Program-made: the position numbers and the translations under genes
In this document: positions 17,645 to 25,579 of the stretch, piece by piece
Position numbering within the stretch: position 1 is the stretch's first letter
Layout: each line of letters opens with the position of its first letter
Assembly: GCA_035295125.1 (NCBI GenBank)
Contig: DATGJP010000062.1
Coordinates: forward strand, 20,264-84,263
From: JAICMB01 sp035295125
Lineage (GTDB): Bacteria; Acidobacteriota; Terriglobia; Bryobacterales; Bryobacteraceae
Reading direction: 5' to 3'
Length of the DNA stretch: 64,000 nt
Notes under the pieces: generated by a model
The model's database searches: none
Seen by the model: the letters and a program-made list of their open reading frames with translations, nothing else
Told to the model about the DNA's origin: nothing

Positions 17645-18337
17645 TCATTGGCAAGCTGAAGCTTGTGTTATCGCTCGCTGGAAGACCGCTCGGAACATTG
17701 GCATTGTGAGCTTCCCCGTCTGAGTGTTTTGCTGGCTGGGATGATACGAACTGATCAGCACCGGAAGGCCTGGGCCGAGGCCGTGTTCCCGGTCATGTGC
17801 GAACACGAAATCCGCCCGGCGTTTGATCTTTCCCCTCAGCTTTAAAACCGTCAGGTAATCATCGAAAGCCAGCTTTCCCAACGCGATTACCACCTTCACC
17901 TTGGGCAGCAGCTCGATCTCACGCTCCAGGTATTGGCGGCACGTGACAATCTCCGCGGGAAGCGGTTTATTGTCGGGAGGTGCGCAACGGACCGATGCGG
18001 CAATATAGACGTTCTTCAGCGTGAGGCCGTCGTCCGCTTGAACGCTGGTCGGTTGCGATGCCAGTCCTTCCTCATAGAGGGCCGCATACAGAAAGTCGCC
18101 CGAGCGGTCGCCAGTAAACATGCGCCCCGTACGGTTCGCGCCGTGAGCGCCCGGCGCTAAGCCAATGAGCAGAATCGCAGCCGCCGGATCGCCGAATCCC
18201 GGCACGGGTTTTCCCCAATAATCCCAGTCGCGGTAAGCGCGCCGCTTGGTACGCGCTACTTCTTCCCGATACGTGACCAGACGGGGGCACAGCCTGCAGC
18301 GCACGATCTCGTCCTGAAGAACCCGCAGCGGGCTCAT
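17645..18337 (-). CDS. Type-5 uracil-DNA glycosylase (UdgB-like)
   Basis: 230 residues. The family motif GLAPGAHGANRTGRMFTGD at 59-77 and HPSQQNTQTG from 199 are diagnostic of family-5 UDGs, which remove uracil and some other deaminated bases and have a 4Fe-4S cluster. The four cluster cysteines are visible at 14, 17, 118 and 133 (CRLC, RCAP, VTCRQ). Family 5 lacks the Asp/Asn of other UDGs in the first motif, and here it reads AHGAN as expected. It acts in base-excision repair in the cytoplasm. The start overlaps the stop of the upstream histidine kinase as ATGA, so the two are translated from one message. That pairing has no obvious functional reason. Confidence 0.94.
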   Translation of the reverse strand: MSPLRVLQDEIVRCRLCPRLVTYREEVARTKRRAYRDWDYWGKPVPGFGDPAAAILLIGLAPGAHGANRTGRMFTGDRSGDFLYAALYEEGLASQPTSVQADDGLTLKNVYIAASVRCAPPDNKPLPAEIVTCRQYLEREIELLPKVKVVIALGKLAFDDYLTVLKLRGKIKRRADFVFAHDREHGLGPGLPVLISSYHPSQQNTQTGKLTMPMFRAVFQRAITQASACQ

Positions 18338-20208
18338 TCCTGGAGGGTGAAAAAGAAAGTGGCGCCCTTACCCGGCTCCGATTCCACCCAAATGCGCCCA
18401 CCGTGCTTCTCGACGATTCGCTTGCAAAGGGCCAGGCCGATTCCCGTGCCCGGCACATCCTTGCCATGGAGGCGTTTGAAGACCCCGAAAACGTGCGTAT
18501 GATATGCGGGATCGATTCCTACGCCGTTGTCGCGCACCCAGAAAAGATGCTGCCCATCGCGACGGTCTGAACCGATGTGAATCGCGGGCTTCTCGCCACT
18601 CCGATACTTAATCGCATTGCTTAGCACGTTCTGAAAGAGCTGCACGATCTCCTGTTCGTTCCCGGTCACCAGGGGCAGCGGGTCGTGTGTGATTACCGCT
18701 TCGGACTCCTTGATGGCTGAGCTCAGGTTCATGAGCGCCCAGGCCACCACCGCGTCTACATCGACTGGAGTCAGAGCCCGCTCATGCCCATGTAACAGGC
18801 GCGAAAAGGCGAGCAGGTCGTTAATCAGCCGCTGCATGCGCGAGGCGCCGTCCACGATGAACGCCAGAAACTCATGCGCGCTGCCGTCGAGCTTGTCCTT
18901 ATAGCGCCGTTCAAGCAACTGCGCGTACGAGGCCATGGTGCGAAGCGGCTCCTGAAGGTCGTGGCTGGTTACAAACGCGAACTGTTGCAGGTCGGCATTC
19001 GAGCGGGCCAACTCATCGGCATGGCGGGACAACTCCCGTTCGGTTTGCTTGCGTTCGGTTATATCTTCGTAAACGCTGATAATGCCGGTTATCGCACCAC
19101 TCTCGTCGCGAATCGGGGCAGTGGAGACGCTAATGTCGATGGGCGACCCGTCTTTACGGCGGCGTACCAACTCACGTCCTATGAAGCCTTCTCCCTCGAG
19201 GTCGCGCACCCGCATCGCCTGGTGCTCTTCCTTTTTGTCCTCGGGAACAAACGGAATGAGACCGCCGCGCACTTCTTCCTGCTTCCATCCGAAAATCCGC
19301 TCGGCCGCCGGGTTCCACATCGTGATTTTGCCGTCGGCTGTCATTGCGACGATGGCCAGCGGCGACGCTTCAATCACGGCATGAACCAATTGATGCGCAC
19401 TACGAAGCTCGTGCTCTGATTTCCTGCGTTCGGTAATATCAACGACCAGGGCGGCAATACCCTGCTTCGCAGGATAGGCATGCACTTCGAACCACATCGC
19501 ATTAGGCTCGAATCCGGCTTGAAAACGCGCCGGAACGCGTTCGGACATGACCCGTCGAAACTCCGTTTCGAACGGAGTTCCCAAAAGACTTGGAAATACC
19601 TCCCACAGATTCCTGCCGATCAGTTCCTCACGCCGCTTTCTGGTGGTTTCGAGCACGCGGTTATTGACGTAAGAGAATTGCCACTCGGGGCTGAGCGCCA
19701 GGAAAGACTCATTAATGCTATCCAGAATCTGCGTGAGTTCGGCACGCGCCTGCTCAGCCTCAGCGGCGCTGACTTTCTCGTCCGTTACGTCCCTCGCGAT
19801 AACGGTTACATTGACAATGCTGCCAGAGGGATCGCGGTGAGCATAGTACTTGACCTCGACATGGCGGAGCCCGCTGGGGCCCCAGTAAGGGTAACGACCC
19901 GTCCGCCGGTCACCCGTTTCGAGTACTTCCCGGAGCGCAACAAGACCCGCGGCTTTGATATCATCCTGGAACTCAATTTCAAACGCACTCCTGCCGACCA
20001 GCGCCGCACTCGGGATTCCCGTAGCGCGCTCCGCCGCCTTATTCATGAAAATGCAACGCAAATTGCAATCGAATTGTAGAATGCCATCGGGCAGTTCCGA
20101 AACAATGCGCTCGAATTCCTGGTTTACGCGCACCAGGTCGTGAACCTGCTGCTCCAGTTCCTGGATACGGCGGCTAGAGTCCACTTCGACTCGTGAGTTC
20201 GAGAGCAT
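18334..20208 (-). CDS. Triple-PAS sensor histidine kinase, soluble
   Basis: 624 residues with no transmembrane segment. A short coiled coil opens the protein (about 12-35). Three PAS/PAC domains follow at about 30-145, 155-262 and 272-385; each ends in a PAC-like segment such as VIARDVTDEK, VVDITERRKSE or VYEDITERKQTE. The HisKA domain has H416 in FVTSHDLQEPLRTM, the bacteriophytochrome-like form. The HATPase domain has the N box (NVLSNAIKYR), DNGVGID and GTGIGLALCKRIVEKHGG. It should autophosphorylate in response to a cytoplasmic cue, perhaps redox, light or a small ligand. No haem, FMN or Cys anchor is certain by eye. No response regulator is adjacent. It overlaps the udg gene by four bases. 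Confidence 0.93.
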   Translation of the reverse strand: MLSNSRVEVDSSRRIQELEQQVHDLVRVNQEFERIVSELPDGILQFDCNLRCIFMNKAAERATGIPSAALVGRSAFEIEFQDDIKAAGLVALREVLETGDRRTGRYPYWGPSGLRHVEVKYYAHRDPSGSIVNVTVIARDVTDEKVSAAEAEQARAELTQILDSINESFLALSPEWQFSYVNNRVLETTRKRREELIGRNLWEVFPSLLGTPFETEFRRVMSERVPARFQAGFEPNAMWFEVHAYPAKQGIAALVVDITERRKSEHELRSAHQLVHAVIEASPLAIVAMTADGKITMWNPAAERIFGWKQEEVRGGLIPFVPEDKKEEHQAMRVRDLEGEGFIGRELVRRRKDGSPIDISVSTAPIRDESGAITGIISVYEDITERKQTERELSRHADELARSNADLQQFAFVTSHDLQEPLRTMASYAQLLERRYKDKLDGSAHEFLAFIVDGASRMQRLINDLLAFSRLLHGHERALTPVDVDAVVAWALMNLSSAIKESEAVITHDPLPLVTGNEQEIVQLFQNVLSNAIKYRSGEKPAIHIGSDRRDGQHLFWVRDNGVGIDPAYHTHVFGVFKRLHGKDVPGTGIGLALCKRIVEKHGGRIWVESEPGKGATFFFTLQE

Positions 20209-20290
20209 GGGACCTGCTTAGCTGGATGGAAACTACCAGTTTACATCCTCCCGGTTAAAAAAGACGCAGTCCGATGGGTTGAAACCGTTA

Positions 20291-21973
20291 CTACTGTAGG
20301 TAAAACGTGTACAAATCGCCGCCAGAAGCGACCAGTAGGTACTGATGCCCGTCGAGCATGTAAGTTTCAGGCGCGTTAGTAACCTGCCCGATTCGGGAAT
20401 GCCACAAGATCTTGCCACTACCCGCATCGTATCCGATTATGCTGCCACTGACGTCGCCGGCAAAGACGAGTCCGCCCGCAGTAGTCAGAATGCCGTTGCC
20501 ACCGCCGCCGCCCCCGAGGACCGGATATTTGTGCTGCCATGCGACCTTGCCGGTTTTGTAGTCGATCGCAGTCAGATAACTGCCAATGGTTGCGACCGCC
20601 TGCTCGTCCTTGCCGCCAAGACCCATGGCGCCGCGCGGGTCGGTCTCGGTCAGATAGTACATCGCGTAGTTGTCACTGCTCGGAACGTAGAATAGGCCGG
20701 TCTCAGGCGAATACGCCGGCGGCGGCCAGTTGGTGGCTCCGCCATTGTTGGGAGAAACGAGCGAACCCGGCACGGTGGAATCCTTCGCCGGATCGCGCAC
20801 CGGCTGGCCTTTGGCATTGATGGCCTTGGCCCAATTGACTGTAGGCGAGTACTTGGTGGTGAGCAGATGTTCGCCCGTAATACGATCGATCACATAGAAA
20901 TAGCCGTTGCGATCCGCGTGCACCACCATCTTCCGCGGCTTGCCGTTGAAATCGCCATCCACCATGATGGGCGTCTCGGTGGAATCCCAGTCGTGCGTAT
21001 CGTGCGGATTGAACTGGTAATACCAGGCCATTTTCCCGGTGTCGAGATTCAGAGCGACGGCGCAATCGGTGAAGAGGTTGTCGCCGGCACGGCTGGGCGG
21101 GTTGGTATAAGCGGGCGACGGGTTTCCGGTTCCAAAGATGTAGTAGTGCGTCTCGGGGTCGTACACACCCGGAATCCAGACATTGCCCGCGCCGTGACGA
21201 GCCCCGTCGATGCTGCCCCAGGTCTCGGCGCCGGGGTCGCCCTTTTTCATGGGAACGGTGTACCAGGTCCACTGGATTTCACCGGTTTCAGGATCGCGCG
21301 CCTGCACGTAACCGGGCTCGTCGAGATCGTTGCCGGTTCCGATAATGACGTGGTTGCCGATGACAACCGGGGCCATGGTGGAGAAGTACTGCAGGTTAAA
21401 ATCGGCAATTTGTTTGTGCCAGCGTTCCTTGCCGGTGCGGGCGTCGAGTGACACGAGGTAGTCGTCGGGCGTTTCCATGTACAGCCAGTTGCCCCACATG
21501 CCCATTCCACGATTGCCAATGTGCGTGCCGCCTTTGGTCTTCCAGAAGTAATGCCACAACACACGGCCGTCATGAGCATCGACGGCCCAGGCGTTATCGG
21601 GCATCGTGAAGTAGAGGATCCCGGCGACTTCGAGGATAGACGAACGGACGCTGCTGCTGCCGCCAAATCCACCGCCGCCGAATTCTGCCGTACCTTCGCC
21701 TCCGACGATGGTCGGCGGACCCGGGGGGCCAAAGGCGTGTCCTCCGCCGGATTCCGCGCCCGGGGTGACATGCGAAACCCATGCCAGGGTGAGATTCTTG
21801 ACGTTCGACTGATCCACCTGTTTGAGATGGCTGTAACGCCGTCCGGAATAATCGCCCGCATAGGTCGGCCAATCGTCGGCAAGCGGCTTCTGGAGCAGTG
21901 CAGGATCGAGAGCTTGCCCCATCAATCCAACGGTCAGCAAACAACAACTCAGGAATCGGATGGAAATCGTCAT
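20291..21973 (-). CDS. PQQ-dependent quinoprotein dehydrogenase
   Basis: A 560-residue exported protein (N-terminal MTISIRFLSCCLLTVGLMGQ signal). It has the eight-bladed propeller pattern of quinoprotein alcohol dehydrogenases: DWPTYAGDYSGRRYSHLKQV near the start, then repeated W-docking blades such as LVSLDARTGKERWHKQIADF, ARDPETGEIQW, ALNLDTGKMAW and AIDYKTGKVAWQHKYP. The NPHDTHDWDS segment is the usual active-site-side loop. It oxidises an alcohol or sugar in the periplasm and would pass electrons to a cytochrome. There is no fused cytochrome domain; instead a di-haem cytochrome gene overlaps it upstream (ATGA). I do not see the vicinal Cys pair of classical methanol dehydrogenases. The substrate is unknown. 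Confidence 0.92.
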   Translation of the reverse strand: MTISIRFLSCCLLTVGLMGQALDPALLQKPLADDWPTYAGDYSGRRYSHLKQVDQSNVKNLTLAWVSHVTPGAESGGGHAFGPPGPPTIVGGEGTAEFGGGGFGGSSSVRSSILEVAGILYFTMPDNAWAVDAHDGRVLWHYFWKTKGGTHIGNRGMGMWGNWLYMETPDDYLVSLDARTGKERWHKQIADFNLQYFSTMAPVVIGNHVIIGTGNDLDEPGYVQARDPETGEIQWTWYTVPMKKGDPGAETWGSIDGARHGAGNVWIPGVYDPETHYYIFGTGNPSPAYTNPPSRAGDNLFTDCAVALNLDTGKMAWYYQFNPHDTHDWDSTETPIMVDGDFNGKPRKMVVHADRNGYFYVIDRITGEHLLTTKYSPTVNWAKAINAKGQPVRDPAKDSTVPGSLVSPNNGGATNWPPPAYSPETGLFYVPSSDNYAMYYLTETDPRGAMGLGGKDEQAVATIGSYLTAIDYKTGKVAWQHKYPVLGGGGGGNGILTTAGGLVFAGDVSGSIIGYDAGSGKILWHSRIGQVTNAPETYMLDGHQYLLVASGGDLYTFYLQ

Positions 21974-22794
21974 TTCACGGTCACCAGGTAAGCAGTCACG
22001 TCGTGGATTTCTTTGTCTGTGTAGGTTCCCAGCATGTCGCGATGCGGTTTCAGCGGGTCGTGGACCTCCACGTTGGGCACATCGCCATCCCGAGTGTAGG
22101 TGTGCTGGTTGCCATCCGCGTCGACCAATGTGAGCGCGAAGTCATCAATATGCACGAGCCGGCCTTCCGATTTCTGGCCGGAAGGCCAAGTGACGGTGGC
22201 GGTTGTGGGAGGAAGCTGCCTGCTGCGCCGCGCACTCGGCATGAGCCATATCTGTTGTAGCTGCTTGGCATCGGTGATTCGGGAGGCAATTCCCTTCAGA
22301 TCGCCCGTCACGGAGTGGCAGGTGGCACAGGTCCTTCCGAAATAGGCCTGCCCCGCTTTAGCATCGCCCACCACGATACTAGGCGGCGTCATTCGCGAAA
22401 TATCATAGCCGCCAACACGAAAGCTGTGAATGTAGGCGGCGATGTCACTGACCTGGGCATTGGTAAGGTTCAGTTTGGGCATCTCGCCGCGGCCGTTCTG
22501 GACCACCTTGGCGATCGCCTCACCATTCTGGTCGTTCAGCACGAGTTCGGAGCGCAGCAGGTTCGGTCCACCCTCGCCGCCCCGCGCGTCGGAGCCGTGG
22601 CAGAAGTTGCAGTGTACGCCATAGAGGGCTTTGCCTCGTTCGATTGCCGCGGGGTCGGCGGCGGCGTGTTCAGGGAATGCGGCTGGGGGACCGGAGCGTC
22701 GCGCGGGAGGCCGTTGGGCCGGCATCTGCGCCAGGGCCGCAACAATTGCAAAAGAAACCAACATCAAACCGCCGGTATTTCTCCAGTTCGGCAA
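21970..22794 (-). CDS. Exported di-haem c-type cytochrome
   Basis: Two CxxCH haem sites are present: CNFCH early and CATCHS in the middle. Possible Met ligands lie in GEMPKLNLTN and WLMPSA. The length is about 274 residues from TTG 22794. This start is preferred because GAGAGG lies six bases upstream and the product then begins MPNWRNTGGLMLVSFAIVAA, a signal peptide with a charged start. TTG 22815 and ATG 22764 are alternatives. Between the haem domains and the C-terminus is a small beta-rich insert (GRLVHIDDFALTLVDADGNQ), and the final helix DKEIHDVTAYLVTVK closes the second haem domain. It is probably the electron acceptor of the overlapping PQQ dehydrogenase. Confidence 0.9.
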   Translation of the reverse strand: MPNWRNTGGLMLVSFAIVAALAQMPAQRPPARRSGPPAAFPEHAAADPAAIERGKALYGVHCNFCHGSDARGGEGGPNLLRSELVLNDQNGEAIAKVVQNGRGEMPKLNLTNAQVSDIAAYIHSFRVGGYDISRMTPPSIVVGDAKAGQAYFGRTCATCHSVTGDLKGIASRITDAKQLQQIWLMPSARRSRQLPPTTATVTWPSGQKSEGRLVHIDDFALTLVDADGNQHTYTRDGDVPNVEVHDPLKPHRDMLGTYTDKEIHDVTAYLVTVK

Positions 22795-22800
22795 TCCACA

Positions 22801-22806
22801 CCTCTC
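22801..22806 (-). promoter_or_regulatory. Ribosome-binding site that decides the cytochrome start
   Basis: GAGAGG on the minus strand, six bases before TTG 22794. The alternatives TTG 22815 and ATG 22764 lack a site at a good distance. Confidence 0.5.
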
Positions 22807-22869
22807 GTGATTCAAAATCTGGGTGAGCCGATTTTGGCCCGTAGATTTAAGTTAACAAAGGAGGCCTGA

Positions 22870-23832
22870 CTAGGTATTGGTGACGCGCTCGCGGCGGCAG
22901 CGGATTTCGCGGACAGCGTATATGCGGCGGCCCTGGCTCTCGAAATAGGTCCGCATGAGCACCTCACCGAGCAAGCCGGTGCTGAACATCATCAGGCCGC
23001 CAAGTAACAGCAATGAGCCCGCCATTACGAGCGGCGCATGGTCCTCCATGATGGAGTGGCCCCACAGCTTCTGAATACCCAAAAATCCCAGGATTATGGT
23101 GCCCAGCGTCAACCCGATCAACCCCAGGCGGCCGAAGAAGTGCATTGGGCGAGTGAAGTACTTCAGCAAGAACTTGATCGTCAGGATGTCGAACATCACG
23201 TTGAACGTGCGGCCGATTCCGTAGTGCGAATCACCGCTCGCGCGAGGCGTGTTGCGAATGGGCACCTCCGCGATGCGAGCGCCATAGAAGCTCGCAAGCG
23301 CTGGAATGAAGCGGTGCAACTCGCCATAGAGGTTCACGTCCTTGATCACCTCAGCGCGGTAAGCTTTGAACGTCGTGCCGAAATCCCGGAGTTGGATACC
23401 CGAGGCTTTCGCCATCAGCCAGTTCGCAATGCGCGATGGGATTTTGCGCGTGAGGGCGTTGTCGACGCGGTCTTTGCGCCAGCCGCTCGCGATGTCATAT
23501 CCTTCCTCGATTTTGGCGAGCAGCGCCGGGATATCCTCGGGATCGTGCTGAAGGTCACCATCTAGCGAGATAATGACATTGCCCTGGGCTTCGTCGAAGC
23601 CGGCGGAGAGAGCCGCGGTCTGCCCGAAATTGCGGCGCAATCGAATGACCTTCATCCGAGCATCGGTTTCCGCGAGATTCGCCAGCAGGTCGAAACTTCG
23701 ATCGGTGGAGGCATCGTCAACGAATATGATCTCGAAAGGTTTTTGCAGTGCCTCCAACACGGAAATGAGCCGGTCATACAGCGGAAGGATGGACGGCTCC
23801 TCGTTATGGATAGGAATTACGATCGACAGCAT
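22870..23832 (-). CDS. GT2 glycosyltransferase, polyprenyl-phosphate sugar transferase type
   Basis: A 320-residue GtrB/DPM1-like enzyme. The GT-A fold motifs are VIPIHNEEPSILPLYDRL, IFVDDASTDRSFDLL and the DXD-type ISLDGDLQHDPEDIP. Two C-terminal hydrophobic helices (LGLIGLTLGTIILGFLGIQ and VMAGSLLLLGGLMMFSTGLL) anchor it in the membrane. These proteins transfer a sugar from UDP- or GDP-sugar to undecaprenyl phosphate; a GT-C enzyme then uses the product. Such GT-C-like proteins are encoded at 13131, 30592 and 34913, but none is adjacent. It is divergent from the ABC ATPase gene across a 52-bp gap. Confidence 0.93.
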   Translation of the reverse strand: MLSIVIPIHNEEPSILPLYDRLISVLEALQKPFEIIFVDDASTDRSFDLLANLAETDARMKVIRLRRNFGQTAALSAGFDEAQGNVIISLDGDLQHDPEDIPALLAKIEEGYDIASGWRKDRVDNALTRKIPSRIANWLMAKASGIQLRDFGTTFKAYRAEVIKDVNLYGELHRFIPALASFYGARIAEVPIRNTPRASGDSHYGIGRTFNVMFDILTIKFLLKYFTRPMHFFGRLGLIGLTLGTIILGFLGIQKLWGHSIMEDHAPLVMAGSLLLLGGLMMFSTGLLGEVLMRTYFESQGRRIYAVREIRCRRERVTNT

Positions 23833-23884
23833 GAAGTCCTGATCCCTCTATTTTAGATCATCATGAATTGGCGAGAGTTGGGGT

Positions 23885-25579
23885 ATGAAGGCGCCCAGAA
23901 CTGAGGAGTTGCAGGAGTTAATTGCGCAAGGCCGCCGTTACCGCGCGGCAGCGGCACTGGCGCGCCTGGATCCGAGCGTAGCGGCGGACGCTTTTCAGAG
24001 CTTGGCCTTCGAGGAACAGAAAAGGCTGTTCGGCGAGTTACCGGCCGCTTTGGCGGCGAAGCTGGCCTCGATTTTTCCGTACTATCACACCTTCGTTCTG
24101 CTGCATGCTCTGCCGCTGGAGCGCATGAGCGCAGTCGTCGAAAAGATGAATCCGCTCGAGCGGTCTCGTTTTCTCGACGAGTTACCGGAAGGTTCTTGGC
24201 AGCAGTTGACAAGTGAGCTTGCCAGCCTGATGCCTTCCCTCGACGTTCCGCCTGCGGTTGCGGAGCCGCCCGCCGCCGCGCCGCCGATCATCGAGGCCCG
24301 CCAGATCGAGAAGAAATTCGAACGGCCGGACGGCGGACCGATCCAGGTGATTGCGCCCACGACTCTTACCATCGAGGCCGGAGTGATCATTGCGGTACTC
24401 GGACCATCGGGTTCCGGGAAGTCCACTCTCTTGCGCATCCTTTCGGGTCTGACGGAGCCCTCCTCGGGCGAGGTCCTGTGGCACGGGAAGCCGTTGGGCG
24501 GGACGAGCCCCAACGCGGCCATCGTGTTTCAGAGCTTCGCGCTGTTTCCGTGGCTGACGGTGCTGGACAATGTCGAAGTGCCTTTGCTGGCGCGCGGCAT
24601 GCATCACGTTGAACGCCACCATCGCGCGCTCAAAACACTGCATTCGGTCGGGCTGAAGGGCTTTGAGTCGGCATATCCGAAGGAGCTTTCCGGCGGGATG
24701 AAACAGCGAGTGGGATTTGCGCGCGCGCTGGCGGTGCAGCCCGAGATTCTCTTCATGGACGAACCATTCTCGGCCCTGGACGTCCTTACGGCTGAAAACC
24801 TGCGCGGTGAATTGATGGAGCTGTGGCAGGGGAAGAAGATACCCACCAAGAGCATCTTCCTGGTTACGCACAACATCGAGGAAGCCGTGCTGCTGGCCGA
24901 CCGCATCATCGTCCTGGGACGGAATCCAGCCCGCATTCGCGCCGACTTCCGGGTGCACCTGGAGCAGCCTCGGCAGCGCGGTTCCACCGAGTTTCTGCTG
25001 TATGTCGATTACATCTATAAACTCATGACGCAGCCGGACCTGACCGCCGAACCACCTTCCGCCACGCGAGAAGGAAAGACGCAGTACAGGATGCTGCCGC
25101 ATGCGCGGCGCGGGTCCATCGCCGGACTTCTGGAGTTGATCGACGATCGGGGCGGCAAAGAGGACTTATATCGCATCGCGGAAGAACTCCGCCTGGAGGT
25201 CGACGATATCTTACCCATTGTCGAGGCTGCCGCGCTTCTGCGGTTCGCGAATCCAGAACGGGGCGATGTCGAGATCACTCCCGCGGGCAAGGCGTTCGCG
25301 GAAGCGGACATCACCACCAGAAAGGAATTGTTTCGCGAGGCGCTGCTGGCCCACGTCCCCATATTGCAGCAGATGCATCGGGCGCTCGAAAGCAAATCGG
25401 ACCATACGATGCCGCTGGAGTTCTTCCGCGACCTTCTGCAGGAGCATTTCCCTGACGATGAGGTTGAGCGCCAGATTGAGACGGCATTGAACTGGGGACG
25501 TTACGCGGGGATCTTCACCTTCGACCTGGAAAGCGATCGCCTGTTGGCGAACACCAATGATGACTCCCTCGCGCGCTAA
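23885..25579 (+). CDS. ABC transporter ATPase, NitT/TauT type, with MgtE_N-like and AAA-associated domains
   Basis: 564 residues in three parts. Residues 1-115 are alpha-helical and resemble the N-terminal helical domain of MgtE (RRYRAAAALARLDPSVAADA and on). Residues about 138-380 form the ATPase: Walker A GPSGSGKST, Q-loop QSFALFPW, signature LSGGMKQRVGFARAL, Walker B ILFMDEPFSALD and H-loop VTHNIEEA. The C-terminal part, about 400-560, is the AAA-associated domain found on some nitrate/sulfonate/bicarbonate-type ATPases (RGSIAGLLELIDDRGGKEDL). It overlaps the permease by 23 bases. No substrate-binding protein is nearby, so the substrate and even the direction are unknown. The domain set is known in Acidobacteria-type genomes but unusual against E. 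coli. Confidence 0.92.
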   Translation: MKAPRTEELQELIAQGRRYRAAAALARLDPSVAADAFQSLAFEEQKRLFGELPAALAAKLASIFPYYHTFVLLHALPLERMSAVVEKMNPLERSRFLDELPEGSWQQLTSELASLMPSLDVPPAVAEPPAAAPPIIEARQIEKKFERPDGGPIQVIAPTTLTIEAGVIIAVLGPSGSGKSTLLRILSGLTEPSSGEVLWHGKPLGGTSPNAAIVFQSFALFPWLTVLDNVEVPLLARGMHHVERHHRALKTLHSVGLKGFESAYPKELSGGMKQRVGFARALAVQPEILFMDEPFSALDVLTAENLRGELMELWQGKKIPTKSIFLVTHNIEEAVLLADRIIVLGRNPARIRADFRVHLEQPRQRGSTEFLLYVDYIYKLMTQPDLTAEPPSATREGKTQYRMLPHARRGSIAGLLELIDDRGGKEDLYRIAEELRLEVDDILPIVEAAALLRFANPERGDVEITPAGKAFAEADITTRKELFREALLAHVPILQQMHRALESKSDHTMPLEFFRDLLQEHFPDDEVERQIETALNWGRYAGIFTFDLESDRLLANTNDDSLAR

